From contig JAURVB010013114.1 in assembly GCA_033002965.1 (NCBI GenBank), positions 141,251 to 205,250 of the forward strand: DNA of 64,000 bases, read 5' to 3'. A model generated the notes under the pieces. That model saw only the letters and a list, made by a program, of their open reading frames with translations. It was not told the DNA's origin and made no database searches. Below, piece after piece: positions 34,101 to 47,115 of this stretch. The translations under genes were made by a program, and so were the position numbers. How positions within the stretch are numbered: position 1 is the stretch's first letter; the number at the start of each line of letters is the position of its first letter. The stretch is from Piper betle (lineage: Eukaryota; Streptophyta; Magnoliopsida; Piperales; Piperaceae).

Positions 34101-36804
34101 AAGCTGCTTCAACATGATGAATTTCAAGAAGTTCATCAGTCGAATCTTCTGACTGGCTCCACTGCCTATTTACATTGCTCAAAAACTGAAAAGCCAATTT
34201 CATCCCGTAATTTTCTCCAATATAGTAAAAAAGGCAAATGACCAAAGTTGAAGCTTTATCCTCTGAACTTAAGCCATTTAAGGAAGAAAGGTCACCACCA
34301 TTTTGCTCAAATTGTTTAATGATGTTAGAAGAATATAGTATAACACCGAACCTCATGGGAAAATTGTTTCCATACATGGACAAAATTGTATCAATAGACT
34401 CTAGTCCACACATCGTAGCTGGATCAATCACGTAGACAGCATGAAATAAATTTTTGCGAAGATAATGCACATGACCAGGGAATACTGGCATCAACAGCTC
34501 ATTTAGATTGCTTCTCCACCTGCTGTAACGGTCATCCTTCTCCAGATTGTTTAAATAATGAACATAGTTTGATCGAAAATCAATGCGATAAGTGTTTGCT
34601 TCAGGTCGAGGTGGAGTTGCCAACAACTTCCTTATAGATTTTTGGGGAATCTTTAATTCGAAAAATTGATCAGCCAATGACAAATCCTCATGAACCATGT
34701 CCATCAACATAAAAAGATCAATATCTTCGATATTGATTAAAACACCATTAAGAGCCATTAAAGACCTGCCAGAAGGAACCATCCGCTGATTTGTGACAAT
34801 TTCCTCCCTGATAGAAGCGTTCAGCTTCATTCTTGACAAAGAAGAAACTAAGCTAGGAAAATTTTGGCTGATTTCTTCCATAGACTGCAATGGATTTGAT
34901 GCATATAATATTTTTTGAGCTGCTTGATACCCCAGATCCTTCAAGTCCCACACATCAAGGGTATCTGATACTGATGATGACAGCAAATAATCTCTAAAAG
35001 CTAACACCTCTGGGGTCAAATCTGGCATTCTCTCCAGTATCTTGGAAAATATAAATCCTCTAACTTCTTCTGTTAGATCTTCAGTCCGAGGATCCTCCAA
35101 AATTACACCTTCCTTCACTGTGCTATCATCCATAGCTTTATATTCCATATTCTTTATAGCAAGTTCTACACCATAGCCACCAAAGTTTAAAGTGTCTTGA
35201 GCTCCAACCTTACCACAATTACTCGTTTCTGATTCACATCCCTCGGGCAGTACCGGTCTTACTACATATTTGACCCTCCCTCTTTCCGATGCTTCTGTGA
35301 GTACCAAATGAAATTCCTCAAAACAATTTGTTCCAAGCGCTCCATATAAAATAACAACTTGACTACCAACATCTGAACAAGGGTAGACATGATCAAAATC
35401 AAAAAGTTCAGGCTGTAGGTTCCCAGCTCCCAATTGGCTGTCTAGCCATGATTTGAGTTCTGATACACCAAAAATTAAAGTGCTTCCAGTATCTACCCAA
35501 CAACATTTCCCCCTTCTCTGATACAGAGTTGTTAATACAGAACTCCCCAGTTTATCGGCCATTGCATTGGATTGTGAAATATTTGCATGGCTGGTTCCCC
35601 CACCAGCATCACTTAGAAAAGAAGACAAAGAATCTTCTGCTAGTTGTTGATAGACAACCAGTCTTGGTGAGGCGGAACGGAGTGTAAGTGTAGCTTCAAA
35701 GATGGCTGCCAAAGGTTGACTTAGAAGGGAGGATCCATGTTCCAAAATCTTCTGAATGCAGCCCTTGGCTGTCAAAGAAATTGAATCATTTTCTGAATGT
35801 AACCAAGCCTTCGTAAACTCCCAATAGAGGTCTTTCCACTCTTTAGATAAGAGCTCACTGCAACATCAACAGTTTTAAGGACAAAACAAATTTCCTCAAA
35901 AGCTTTAATGATTCAGACAACACTCATTCCAAGAGAAAGACTAAGCATATTATAGTAATATGTACAACAATCAAGGAAAGTAATTAATTCCACCCCCAAA
36001 AAAAGTAGCTGAGTTTTTAAAAGAAAAGCAGTTATCATAATGGCTAAATATGATGTAATGGCAACAAAAAAATGATGCCACAAGTGGAGTGTGTAGCTTA
36101 TCATATTGGTCCCACATGTAGTAGCTCAAGCTAATAGGCCACAAGCCAAGAGTGCATATCTTATGCACAATTACACAATAACGACAGAGACGAGAAAAGT
36201 CCAGATGAATAGTGGCACAAGTAGATTGAAAGTTGAACATGATGCTGAAACGCTGACAAATTGGGAATGCATGAGCTCAACAATCAAATAATTCATAAAA
36301 GAGGAATACTCTTCCTTGATTGAGCAGAAATTGAATCATATCTTGGGACAAGGAGACTTAAAAATTCAGAGTAGAGCATCAAAAAGTTTAAATAAAGACA
36401 ATACATCACACCAATGCGTTATTTCCCGAATATTAACAACTACAATTTTTTCAACAAGCCACATATCATAATTTGAATGCAGCCATTAATTCAAAAACAC
36501 AATCAGACGCAACTATTATTCAAACAAGTTATAATATAAAACCCCTATCAATCAAATGAACTAAAAAATCACATAGCACAAAGAAGTATGTACTTAACGA
36601 TTATTAAATTAAAAAAGATAAAAACAAAAAAAACACGCACCCTGCTTCGAGCAAAATAGGAGTTCCGGACCATTTCGCCCGGAGCTCGACCTGCACGTTC
36701 TTGGGCCGGCGGCTCTCCGCCGAAATCAAGTTTCCGGCAAGACTAAACAAAACAACGAAACAGATGGTGATGGTAAGAGCGTTTGATCTGCAACGAAGCA
36801 CCAT
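31127..36804 (-). CDS. UGGT: UDP-glucose:glycoprotein glucosyltransferase (UGGT, EBS1-type), one frame error
   Basis: Two coding exons, 36,804-36,641 and 35,857-31,127, give about 1,631 residues. A signal peptide ([20 protein letters not shown]) precedes [19 protein letters not shown], several thioredoxin-like domains, a beta-sandwich region, and a C-terminal GT24 domain with [36 protein letters not shown] (DxD), [11 protein letters not shown] and [15 protein letters not shown] reglucosylates misfolded glycoproteins in the ER lumen so that calnexin/calreticulin can rebind them. In the linker before GT24 the frame breaks within 32,096-32,118, between GLIGRNE and [11 protein letters not shown], by a net missing base at two T5 runs. 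The C-terminus ends EEDEAEL, not a canonical HDEL/KDEL. The 4.7-kb second exon has no introns, which is unusual if the family gene is multi-exon as I recall. Confidence 0.93.
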
Positions 36805-37909
36805 TGCCGCAAAAAAATTAAAAAAAAATTGATCCGCGGCACAAATGATCGACTGATCGACAACTCATGTAGACATTGAACACAAGATCTAAACGCTTAA
36901 CATTGCCAAATTCTTCGCTGCCATGAGTCTAAGGAGCTCAAAATGGGAGATCATTTTTTTTGTAGGGGGTTTGGTCGGAGACGAAGGATCTCGGGAAGAC
37001 GATGACCGATTGGCGTGCATTAGGGTTTGTGCGTTGACGGTCAGTCTTGCCCGATTAGGTTCGGACTCGGCGCCGTTTGTCGTACGTTCGATTGTTTTTT
37101 TCTTTTTACAAGATTATAAAATTTACGATTGCAGTTTTCCTCTGTCCACAACTGTTATGATTACGATGATTAAGCAAAAAATTATTCCTATAAACCAATA
37201 AATCGCATGATTAAGAGAAAAATCATTCCTGATCAATTAAGAGCAATTGGATGCCACAGTTATTCCAGCGTCCGGATTTAGAAGTCTGGGTTATAATTTA
37301 TAACTAAATATTTTATGAATAAATGAAGAAATCGGTTACAAGATTTATGTTTGAGTTAGATCGATTACTTTTCCTATGAAAAAATAATAAGGTATAAATA
37401 TCAATGAATTATATAGGCTCTGAGAGGTTACGATTTGAATTCAATATTCGACTGTTTTTAAGATAACATAAGAGGAGACCATAAGACACACGAGTTTATA
37501 AGTTGAAATTGAAAAATAAATCATGCCTTCAGATGATTCTTCACGCAAACTAATAGCAATTTTCTTGGAAATGTAATAAATAATAAATGAAAATTAGTAA
37601 GCAAATGAATATAATCAGGATCACATTTACATTGTCAAATTAGTTTCTTACAGTCAGAACACGGGGAAGAAGGATCAAACAACAACAGCAATCTGTCTCA
37701 AACAATATCCATATCTACGGTGTACGTAGACGGCAAATGCCCATGTTGTACATACGAGTTCCCCGAATTGAACAATCACAAACGCTAGATTGGAAACCCA
37801 TAATAAGGAAACACGTATTTGGTGTAAGTTCACAGGCCACAGCAAAAATGAAAGATGGGGGAAAATTTTGACGCATCGACCTCTCCAAGCACAGGATCAA
37901 GAGCTTCCA
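36805..37909. other. intergenic region upstream of UGGT
   Basis: This holds the UGGT promoter and 5' leader (right of 36,805) and the PPR gene 3' flank (left of 37,909). A frame at 36,923-37,201 (+) has no recognisable product. I see no repeat or RNA gene. Confidence 0.5.
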
Positions 37910-39738
37910 TCACCAGAAGTCACCACAGGAACACCACCCATCTCTGAAGTGGTGAAACCGATTTGTATCTCTTACAATGATCACCCTGCTAGTAATCATT
38001 GAAGCTAGCTTCATGGTAGTATGACAGTCACTACAAATTCGCAGATTCTTCTTGATTCTGACTGGTGCAATAGATGGCAAACGAATGAGGCCAAATGCAA
38101 GAGCAAGCTTCTCACTATGATGCCTCAAAAGCTCCTGCTTGTCTGTATCACTCACGTTATGCAATTCATACTCGGTTTCAGCTTTATGACCTAGCTTCCT
38201 CATCTCTTTCTCCAAATGATCCAGTTTAGCATGAATCTCCCCAATATTCGGATGTGCTCCTTCTCCAGCTACAAATGCATGAACCTTATAATTGACTTCG
38301 ATCCAACTTTTCCCAATTTCTTTCTTTCCACAGCTTGTCTTCAACAACTTCCTTGCACTAAGAACATCTTCCCATCTCTTATTTGCAGCATAAATATTGG
38401 ACAGCAAAAGATGGTTTCCAGCATTATTCGGTTCAATCTCAAATAGGTGTTTAGCTGCAACTTCTGCCAATTTGAGATGTCCATATTTACAGCAAGAATT
38501 CAATAATGAACCCCACATAGAAGCTGTTGCTTCAAAAGGCATTTGATGTATCAAATCCCATGCTTCAACAATCAACCCTGACCGACCCAATAGATCCACC
38601 ATGCACGAATAGTGATGAACATTGGGCTTCACCGAGTCATCTTTCAACATAAGTTCAAAATAAACCCGTCCTTCTTCAACTAAGCCCATATGACTACAGG
38701 CAGAAAGAACTGAAATGTACGTGATTACACTTGGGCAAAAACCACTTTGTTGCATTTTCACAAACAGTACCATGGCCTCTCTGCATCTAGCATGTTTAGA
38801 AAAACCAGTAATCATAGCATTCCAACAGGCTTGGTTCTTTGTTTTTACACCGGAAAAGGCTGTGTAAGCTTCATCTATTCCTCCAGACTTCGAGTACATA
38901 TCCACAAGAGATGTAGCAACATATATATTGGAGTCAAACCCTGTCCTCAGTATCACAGAATGCATTTGACAACCTTCAATCAGGGCTCCGAGGTTTGCAC
39001 AAGCACTAAGAGCAGCTGAAAGTGTGAACTGGGTGTGGAATGAACAAACGTGTTGAGCTTTTTGGCAGAGAATTAGTGCCTCCTCAAAAGGCCATTCTGC
39101 ACACATCCTGCTACCATTGAACTCCATGTAACCTCAGTCCTTTCTAAAATACTATTGAATACCATCAAAGCATCTTCAATAAAACCACATTTCGCATAAA
39201 CATCAAGGACAGCTGTTCCGACAAAAATATTACAATCAAAGCAAGACTTAAGAGCAAAAGCATGCAATTGCCTGCATTCATCAATTGCTACTTTCACTGC
39301 ACAAGCACACAAAACACTTGATAGAGTAAATTCATTCATTGATATACCATTTCTTTGCATTTTCACAAAAAGCTTTAGAGCTTCATCTTCTTCACCATAT
39401 TGGTTGTTTGCACCAATCATAGTGTTCCAGGAGACTAAACTTCTAGAAGTCATTCCATCAAAAACTTGGCGAGCTGACAAAAGACATCCACACTTAGCAT
39501 ACATGTTAATGAGGATGTTTGATAAAAGTGTTCCCTCTTCTATTCCCATTTTTACTGCCTGGCAATGGTAGACTTTCCCCTCTCGAAATAACTTGTCCTT
39601 GGCACATTTCACCAATATCAATAACAAATCTGACGAATGAAACTCAGCAGAAGTAATTGAAGCAGCATTTAACATGGTTGACACGCCTCTTGACATGAAA
39701 CAATTATTCTTACCAAGTGGATACACTATAATCCTCAT
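37910..39738 (-). CDS. PLS-class PPR protein with DYW domain, MEF22/At5g04780-like, one frame error
   Basis: Intronless, about 609 residues once one base is allowed for. PPR repeats recur every 31-36 residues (LLSNILINMYAKCGCLLSARQVFD; SLVSWNTMIGANNQYGEEDEAL; CWNAMITGFSKHARCREAM; HYSCMVDLLGRSGLIVEAWDLI). An E/E+ region follows (SWIEVNYKVHAFVAGEGAHP). The DYW domain has RHHSEKLALAFGL (HxE zinc/catalytic site), RICSDCHT (CxxC) and the C-terminus WCSCGDFW. Such proteins bind organelle RNA and direct C-to-U editing. The resemblance to At5g04780 (MEF22, mitochondrial) over the second half is strong in my memory, but orthology is inferred. The frame breaks at 39,086-39,089: NGL should continue into FEEALIL, and one base is missing in a T4 run. 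Confidence 0.9.
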
Positions 39739-39859
39739 GCTCTAGTTGCCAAAATAAGAAACATTTGCAAATGTGCTAGACCTGGAAATAGTTTACCAGT
39801 AGAAAAAATAATCTCAACACTGGTCCCTTTCAAGATATTATCCTTAGAAAAGCAACAGA

Positions 39860-40963
39860 TTATGTAGTTTTTTCATGTTCATCTTCCTTAACTTGAGATT
39901 TCTTGGTGTCCTCCTTTGACATGACTTGTTGAATCCCTTCTTGATAACCTAGTATGAAGCTCTTGAGAGCATCTCTATAAGCAGATGCCCGGGTCATATA
40001 TACTCTTTGTAAAGCAGGTCTCAGTGTTTCCATTCCACCTCTAGCTGCAACAGCTGTTTGTTCGAATAAGCAAAACAAGACCATATGAATGAGAAATATG
40101 AAAGTTAGAAGAAACATAACATATTAGTTAGAGCTTCAAAGCGAATAAAATGAAAGGAACAATTGAAATATCAGTTAAAAATATACAACCGGAGAAAAGT
40201 AAAAATGTTCATCAATGTAAAGAGGTATAAGGTTAATCCTGTTCACAAATAAATTATCAGTTTATCGGGAAAATAACAGATTATCTGGATGCTTATAAAA
40301 AAAATATCTGCTTCTAGCATAACCAATATCCCTTGCTTCAATTGCACCAAACCATGCAGTATATACAAATCAAATCTATGGAATTTCTCAAAGGTAACAA
40401 TCATACCAAATAAGTTCTGCATACAAAAATGCAAAACCATAATCAAATCTGGCATCTGTAAAAAAGCACCCAAGCAGCTTAGTGTTCCATATAATTGAAG
40501 CCGGTTCACTTTACTATATCAGGAAGCAAATTAATACAAACATGTTAAAACGAACATTCCAACTTTATAATTACATACCAAGATCTTCAAGCGTTGAAGG
40601 GTCCTTTTTCTCCTCTGCTGTTTTGTCCACAGTGGAACTATCTTCACTCCTGTACTTCTCATAATCATTTGGTCTAAGATCAGGGCCTATATCACGCACC
40701 CAACTGGCCCCATACAGCCGAGAAGCCTCCTTCAACACCTGGAAAAGCATAAAATTCTTTTATTTTACCAACCCAAAAAACGATAATAACAGCGCACGAA
40801 AATCAGTGCAAAACATTATACATACAGCCCAACGCTCAGACCAAGTGAGTTTCCGGCGCTTCTTTATATGTGGTGGATCAAGCAAGGACGAAGGGAAGGC
40901 AATTTCTTTGAGGTCATACCGAACATAATCCCGTAACTTCCTCCAAACTACCTTCAACTTCAT
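39860..40963 (-). CDS. conserved plant protein of unknown function
   Basis: Three exons join in phase: 40,963-40,826, 40,738-40,579 and 40,053-39,860, giving 163 residues. The start is the ATG of MKLKVVWRKLRDYVRYDLKE; an in-frame ATG three codons upstream is possible. Features are a basic N-terminus, FPSSLLDPPHIKKRRKLTW, LKEASRLYGASWVRDIGPDLRPNDYEKY, an acidic linker (EEKKDPSTLEDL), then AVAARGGMETLRPALQRVYMTRASAYRDALKSF and a charged tail. It looks like a strongly conserved single-copy plant gene, but I cannot assign a function. No signal peptide or membrane span. It lies head-to-tail 0.12 kb upstream of the PPR gene. A likely 5' UTR exon lies near 41,250-41,360. Confidence 0.85.
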
Positions 40964-41399
40964 TCTACTCACAAACTTCTCTCATCCCCACAACACTGTG
41001 CTGTGCAACAACAAATAGTCACCTGCATACAATTAATCACATCTTATAGTCGCGTTAGCACAATTTAAGAAGAAGGCGTGTTCAGTTCCCGACAAGAAAA
41101 AAATGGCAGCAAATAAAAGTATAGAAGCCATAGGATATAATCTCAAGTAACTTCCAATAACACTGCATTCCATAATAATCAAAGTAAAGCAGATTGCAAA
41201 CCAGCCAGAAAGGAGAAAAACAAAGATGAATTATATGTTACATACAAATCTTCGATTTCTGGTAGAGTTCCCAAGAAAGAAGCCGATGAGAAGGATGACC
41301 CCGGCGGCGGCAAGAGGAAGACGCGAGGGGCGGCCGAGAGGGCTACGGGTGCTGTCACCTTAGATCGAATCGAGGCTAGATTTCGATCGATGTTCGAAT

Positions 41400-42201
41400 C
41401 GAGTGAGCATGCGCACGTGCTCCTTCGGCTCGATTTGACTCAACGATAACTTATCTCTACTAAATGTGTGTATGTTTTTATTGTCATTTTTTTTACCCTC
41501 GTTATTTTTTCACTGAGTACTAGTAGTATTCACGCCAATTGATGATTAAGTACAATATTATTTTCACGACATGTGTTTCTTTATAAAAGATGTCTTTTTA
41601 AAAAATGTACTCTTATGTAAAGGGCACATTATTAATTTTTTAATAAATATTCAAAAAAGGTTATATTTAAATAATTGTACCATTTGTTAACAAAAAATTT
41701 TCATATAAATTTTATATTTCGCCAAACATTTTTTCTATAAATTTTTTTATTCTAAGAATCATATTTAAATTTATTATAGTATACTAAATGTAGTTTGATA
41801 CCTTTCTGCATCCAATTCTTTTGCACTTTTAACGTTCATTTTTTGTTACTCTTTGATGTTTATTCTATATACCTCTTGACATTTTTTAATATTTTGTTAG
41901 ACTAATTTTTTAGATATTTTAATAAAACATCCAAATAGCTGGTTCTAATCAAGGGCTGCAAAATTATTGGAAAAAACAATCAAATTAAATACACTTAATC
42001 GATCTAAACATTTTGACAATGCTTTATTAGAAAATATATATGTTTTGATTGCATTATTGTAAGGGATAGAAAGATTTATTTTAATGTTATTTTTTGACTA
42101 AATTTTATAAACTCTAAGTTGATGACTCAATAAGATGGCTGAACTCCTCTTAGCATAAATGATGAAGGAGATAATTTTGTTAGAATAAATTAAAAGTAAA
42201 T

Positions 42202-42232
<31 letters not shown>

Positions 42233-45200
42233 ACCATTTTGCTTATATAATGTATCATTTATTATATATTAATACAAATAATTTTATCATTGTAATAATG
42301 TTAAATTTTATTTGGATATTTTTATACTATTTGATTATATTATATTATTAAAAAAATCAAATAGCATTTAAGCATTTCACTACCTAGTTTATATAATTTT
42401 ATATAGCCTTTTACATAAAATATCAAAAATAATAAATATAATTACATTATAATCATAATTTTATATGATAATATATTGATTTTATTCCCAAAAAAACTAT
42501 TTGACATATAATTGAATTGACATTAAACTATTTAAATTTTCATAATTAATTTTATTTCAAGAGATCTAATATATATATATACACACACACAATACTCAAG
42601 TTAGCTCGTGTTCGTCTCAAACTTGACTTGGCTCGAGCTCGACTCGTGTTCAAAATAAATAAGTTGAGTTTGAGTATGGTTGAACACGACTCGACTAGCT
42701 CAATTAGCACCTCTAGATAGGGTATAGAAAGTTGGACAAGGATGGTGTGGACCAATGATCTTGACAACACCAGGTCTATAGCACCCTTGAGCCAGCCCAA
42801 CAAGATTAAGATTGATATATCAATGTCTAATGATATTTTAAGTTTGATTTATTTAGATGTTTGGCACAATAATAGTTGACAAACAAAAAACTTTTGAGGT
42901 TGTGTTGGCGGTTTGCATAAAAAAAGATGTTAGGTATTGATAATATTTTTTCTTGAATATAAGTAAAAATAGTAAAGATATATGTGATTTATAATAATTT
43001 TAAATAATAATTTAAAATTTTAAAGATTTTTTAATTCTTTAAATTGAGAGGTTTTATAACATAATTTTATTTTAAGGTTGATTATTTTGAGTTTTGAGCT
43101 TAAAAGAACATGACAATTTATAAGATCAACCAAAACTTGAAGATAATTAACTTGAGTTCGAACCACAAAAAAATCGGCTCAATAGAACCCAATAAATCTT
43201 CTAGTGGGCAAAAATAAATAGGGCTGGGTTAAGATCTATGGGCTTTTAGACTTGTAGTTTAATTCAATATATCCTTATTATTTAAGTAATTTTTAAAATT
43301 ATTAATTGAGTTTGATGATATCCAATTTAAAAGTTAAAACCCTCAAATAAAACTTGTAAAACTTGGGTTTTTCACTCAACGGTTTTAGTTTTGGTTCGGT
43401 CGAGACCCAAATCGAGTTTCATGCTCAACCATTTTTGCCGCATGCTTATATATGGTATGTATGTGCGAGCAACGACCATAATCTCCCTCAGGGTTAGTCA
43501 CCACCCGACTGGACACTACGTTGTCATGACCCTTATTTTCGGTGTTATTTGAGTCAAATTTACTTAGGGTTAGGACCGAGTTCCTTGCAATTTACATTGC
43601 TTATTGATTGTCTAAAAATCTTTTTGGTCGTTCCAAGCCCTCTTGGGTGTGAAACATGAGGCGTTTGCTCAAGGGTTTTCGAATCAGTTTGGCCTTTATC
43701 CTGATTGGGTTAGTGGGGGTCTAATTCTTCTTGCCATAATTTATGGATGATATGGTATGTTTTGCCCCACCCTAGCCTCATTTGGCTTCAGTACCCCGTT
43801 GGACGGTACGAGTCTGACCTTTTTATTTTTAATTAGGTTGAGTCGAGTCTAGTTATATGTAAAACCCTGAAAAAAATAATTAAATTATTTTATTTAGGGT
43901 TTTGTAAATCTTAGAACGAACCATAAATATTATTTAATTAAATTATTTTTTTAAAAAATCAATATTATAAATTATCAATTTTGACCTTTAGCATTTCGGA
44001 ATAATGATATTTATAATATTTTTAAGATTTAACATCCATTCGTATTAACTTAATAATTATTTTGATTTAATATAATGACTTCTTGAACTCCATACATATT
44101 CTTCTATATAAAAAAAGTTTTGTTATTAAATGAAACATCCTTTGGATAACTTGTGAGCACATTTAGCTTTAGAGAAATTACATATATATTAAGATCATGT
44201 ATTATAGTTGCGGGTACCTCATCACAATTTCAGGTTCGTAGTTGCGGGTACCTCATCTGCGGATACCTTATTTGCGCCGAGCGTAACCGGGGTTAAAGAA
44301 TTGGCTCAGTCCGACATAGGGCAGCATCCTTAAAAAATTACTATGTGGGAGTCTTGGTTGACTTTAATTTATATTCAACCACCATGTGCCGAGTGCAACC
44401 AGGTTAATGAATTGACTCAATCCGACACGCAATCCGACACAGGGGGACCTACCCCTATGCCGAAAGGGGTGACAGGGCGCAATGGGGCAAAACGACTTAT
44501 TATGCACTTGTGATATCGAGAGGGTGAGTCAATGGCAAATATTAGTAACTACAAGGCGAGGGTCACGTAGCATGTGTGCGCATACATGGGATTGTAACTG
44601 GATAGGTGGCCACCCTCCCAGCATATTAAGAACTTAGCATAGGCTCATAGTCACTAAAAGCCGTAATTCAGATGTTGTGGAATATATTAATTATTTATTG
44701 TAATCATACGACTTAGTATTTTTATCATTAGCGCAGTAATTGCCTTCGTAGGTATGAGTATGGAAGGATGGGTGGAGTTGGGATAGCTAGAGGACTCTAT
44801 TATTGGAGTATTCTTTTCTTGAGATTGTTTGCATGACTGCGAGATTTTGGTTCGGTTCATGAGGCTTAGATTATTCTGAGCATTTGTATATTAAATTTAT
44901 TGGTATAGATTTATTTAAAATCTTAAAAATTAATAGAAAATTAATTTATGAGACATTTAGTTTTATGTAATAACACACTCAAAATTTATTTATGAAATAT
45001 TTAGTTTCATATAGTAACATTTGGCTCGTAGCTCGGAACAGGTAAGTCATTATATTAGATGTTACGACCAAATCCCTTGCAAGTCTAGAATATATTTGTT
45101 GTGTGTTTCAGACCTTTTCAGGGACCCGTGGTGCAGTTCCCAAGGTAGCTCCGATTGCCTTAAAGTGAAAACCCTAAGTTTACGCAATGTATGTGATTTG
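41400..45200. other. AT-rich intergenic region with decayed repeats
   Basis: No gene was recognised. There is a TA run near 42,207-42,232. A ctcgagctcgactcg-type sequence ending ctcaattagcacctcta (about 42,596-42,711) resembles the end of the hAT-type element at 2,765. At 44,195-44,270 the string agttgcgggtacctcat occurs twice, and an ~55-bp segment (gccgagcgtaaccggg...aatccgacac) is duplicated at about 44,275-44,330 and 44,390-44,450. The style of 43,440-45,100 suggests LTR-retrotransposon debris, but I found no coding domain. Confidence 0.45.
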
Positions 45201-45204
45201 CACT

Positions 45205-46145
45205 TGGTGCAAAGGAGCCCTACCAATGCCCTTGCACAAGCCTCGCTAGGGTTAGGGTTTCAAGTTTCGGCACAAAGATGCTAGCACAGCTCCCTTGCAC
45301 CCAAATTTGAATTTTCCCCCATTTTCCTCCTAGTGCAAAGGTGTTGTGCCAGCTCCCTTGTGCCAAGAAGTTGACCAGAGCTTGCGTGTGGTTTGATTTA
45401 GCAGCTAGCGTATCTAGGGTTTTCGATTTTGTGTGGCCCGGCTTGGCAATGCGCAACACAAATGCGCCCTTTTAGCACCATTACTTTGGCTCAGATTTTC
45501 TCCTTATAATTAGAGGTTGATTTCCAAGTTTTTCGCCTCTTACACCCCTCTGCTTAGACCTTCCCTTCCACCCTTGCCGTCCCTCCTTCCCAGCTCTCCC
45601 CCACCCTTCTTAGGCCTCTCCAAGCCAAACCAACTACGATCATAGATCTTGGAGTAGGAAGTCCTAAGAGACCTCCCCTTGTCTCCATTGAGGTAAATGT
45701 TCTCCCTTTTAAACTCTTTGCATTGTGTTTGTTGTTGTTTGCATGTATATGTATTTGTTTGTATTTTCATGACATTTTTCTCATATTTTAATTAATTTTT
45801 TTTACTAATACTTTTGTCCCAAAAAAAAGATGGCATTATAAAATAATTAGAAGAAATGTAGCATATGGTATTAAAAATTTTAAATTTTATATATTATATA
45901 GATATGATATAGATAATAATTATTAATTAATATATTATTAATTTTCAATTGATCGGTGTTCATCAATTGTTAATTTGAGAAATCTACTCACTTTAAAATT
46001 TGTTAAAGTTAAAATAAGATTGGGATTTATGTGATTTAGTTTTTTTAATATAAAAAGGCAAAATTATTATTACGTTACTTTTACTATTATTTTTTGCCAA
46101 TAAAAATTAAAAGAAAATATTTTAAAATGGCCAGAAGACATGTAG
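45205..46145. repeat. ~940-bp tandem duplication, unit 1
   Basis: Begins tgcaaaggagccctaccaatgcc. It contains a pyrimidine-rich block (ccttcccttccacccttgcc), an aagagacctccc segment and an AT-rich tail with gatatgatatagataa. A diverged copy follows directly at 46,146, offset 940-947 bp. The similarity spans nearly the whole unit. Confidence 0.8.
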
Positions 46146-47115
46146 TATGCAAAGGAGCCCTGCCAACGCCCATGCACAAGCCTCGGCAGGTTAGGGTTTC
46201 AAGTTTTAGCGCAAAGGTGCTAGCACAACTCCCTTGCACCCAAATTTGAATTTCCCCATTTTCCCCCTAGTACAAAGGCATTGTACCAACTCCCTTGCGC
46301 CCAAAAGTTGACCCGAACTTGCGTGCGATTCAATTCGGCAACTCGTGTCTATGATGTTTGACTTTCCATGGCCTGGCTTGGCAATGCGCAATGGAAATTT
46401 GCCCTTTTTAGCACCATTATTCTAGCTCAAAATTTCTCCCCATATTAGAAGTTGAATTCCAAGTTTTTCACCTCTTGCTTCCCTCTACTCTGACCTTCCC
46501 TTCCACCCTTGCCTTTCCTCCTCCTTCCCAACTCTCCCAAGCCCTTCCTAGGCCTCTCTAAGCCAAGCCAAACCCTTACAATTGTAGATCTTGGGGTAGG
46601 AAACCCTAAGAGACCTCCCATTTGTCTCCATTAAGGTAAAAATTCCCCCTTTTCACCTTTTTGCATTGTGTTTGCTATCGTTTGCATGTATAGGTATTTG
46701 TTTGTATGCATTTTTCTCATATTTTGATTAAAAATTTTTTTTCTAATACTTTTGCTAATAAAAAAATAAAAGATGGCATTTTAAAATAATTAGAAGACAT
46801 GTAGCATATGGTATTAAAAGTTTTAAATTTTATATATTCTATAGATATGATATAGATAATTATTATTAATTAATATATTATTATTTTTCAATTGATCAGT
46901 ATTCATCAATTGTTAATTTGAGAAATTTACTCACTTTAAAATTTGTTAAAGTAAAAATAAGATTGGGGTTTATGTGATTTAGTTTTTTTAATATAAAAAG
47001 GCAAAATTATTATTACGTTACTTTTACTATTATTTTTTGCCAATAAAAATTAAAAGAAAATATTTTAAAATGGCCAAAAGACATGTAGTATGTGGCATTA
47101 ATAGTTTTGAATTTT
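46146..47115. repeat. ~940-bp tandem duplication, unit 2
   Basis: Second copy of 45,205-46,145, starting tgcaaaggagccctgccaacgcc. The junction lies in a gacatgtagtatg string that recurs near 47,085, where the array leaves into single-copy sequence; a related agaagacatgtagcatatgg occurs inside the unit. Short homology of this kind probably produced the duplication. Confidence 0.8.

Noticed and set aside
36923..37201. 92-codon frame upstream of UGGT
   Set aside because: No recognisable domain, lies in promoter-like sequence, and has a low-complexity hydrophobic end.
43440..45100. Possible LTR retrotransposon
   Set aside because: Style and repeats are suggestive, but no paired LTR, PBS, polypurine tract or coding domain was found.
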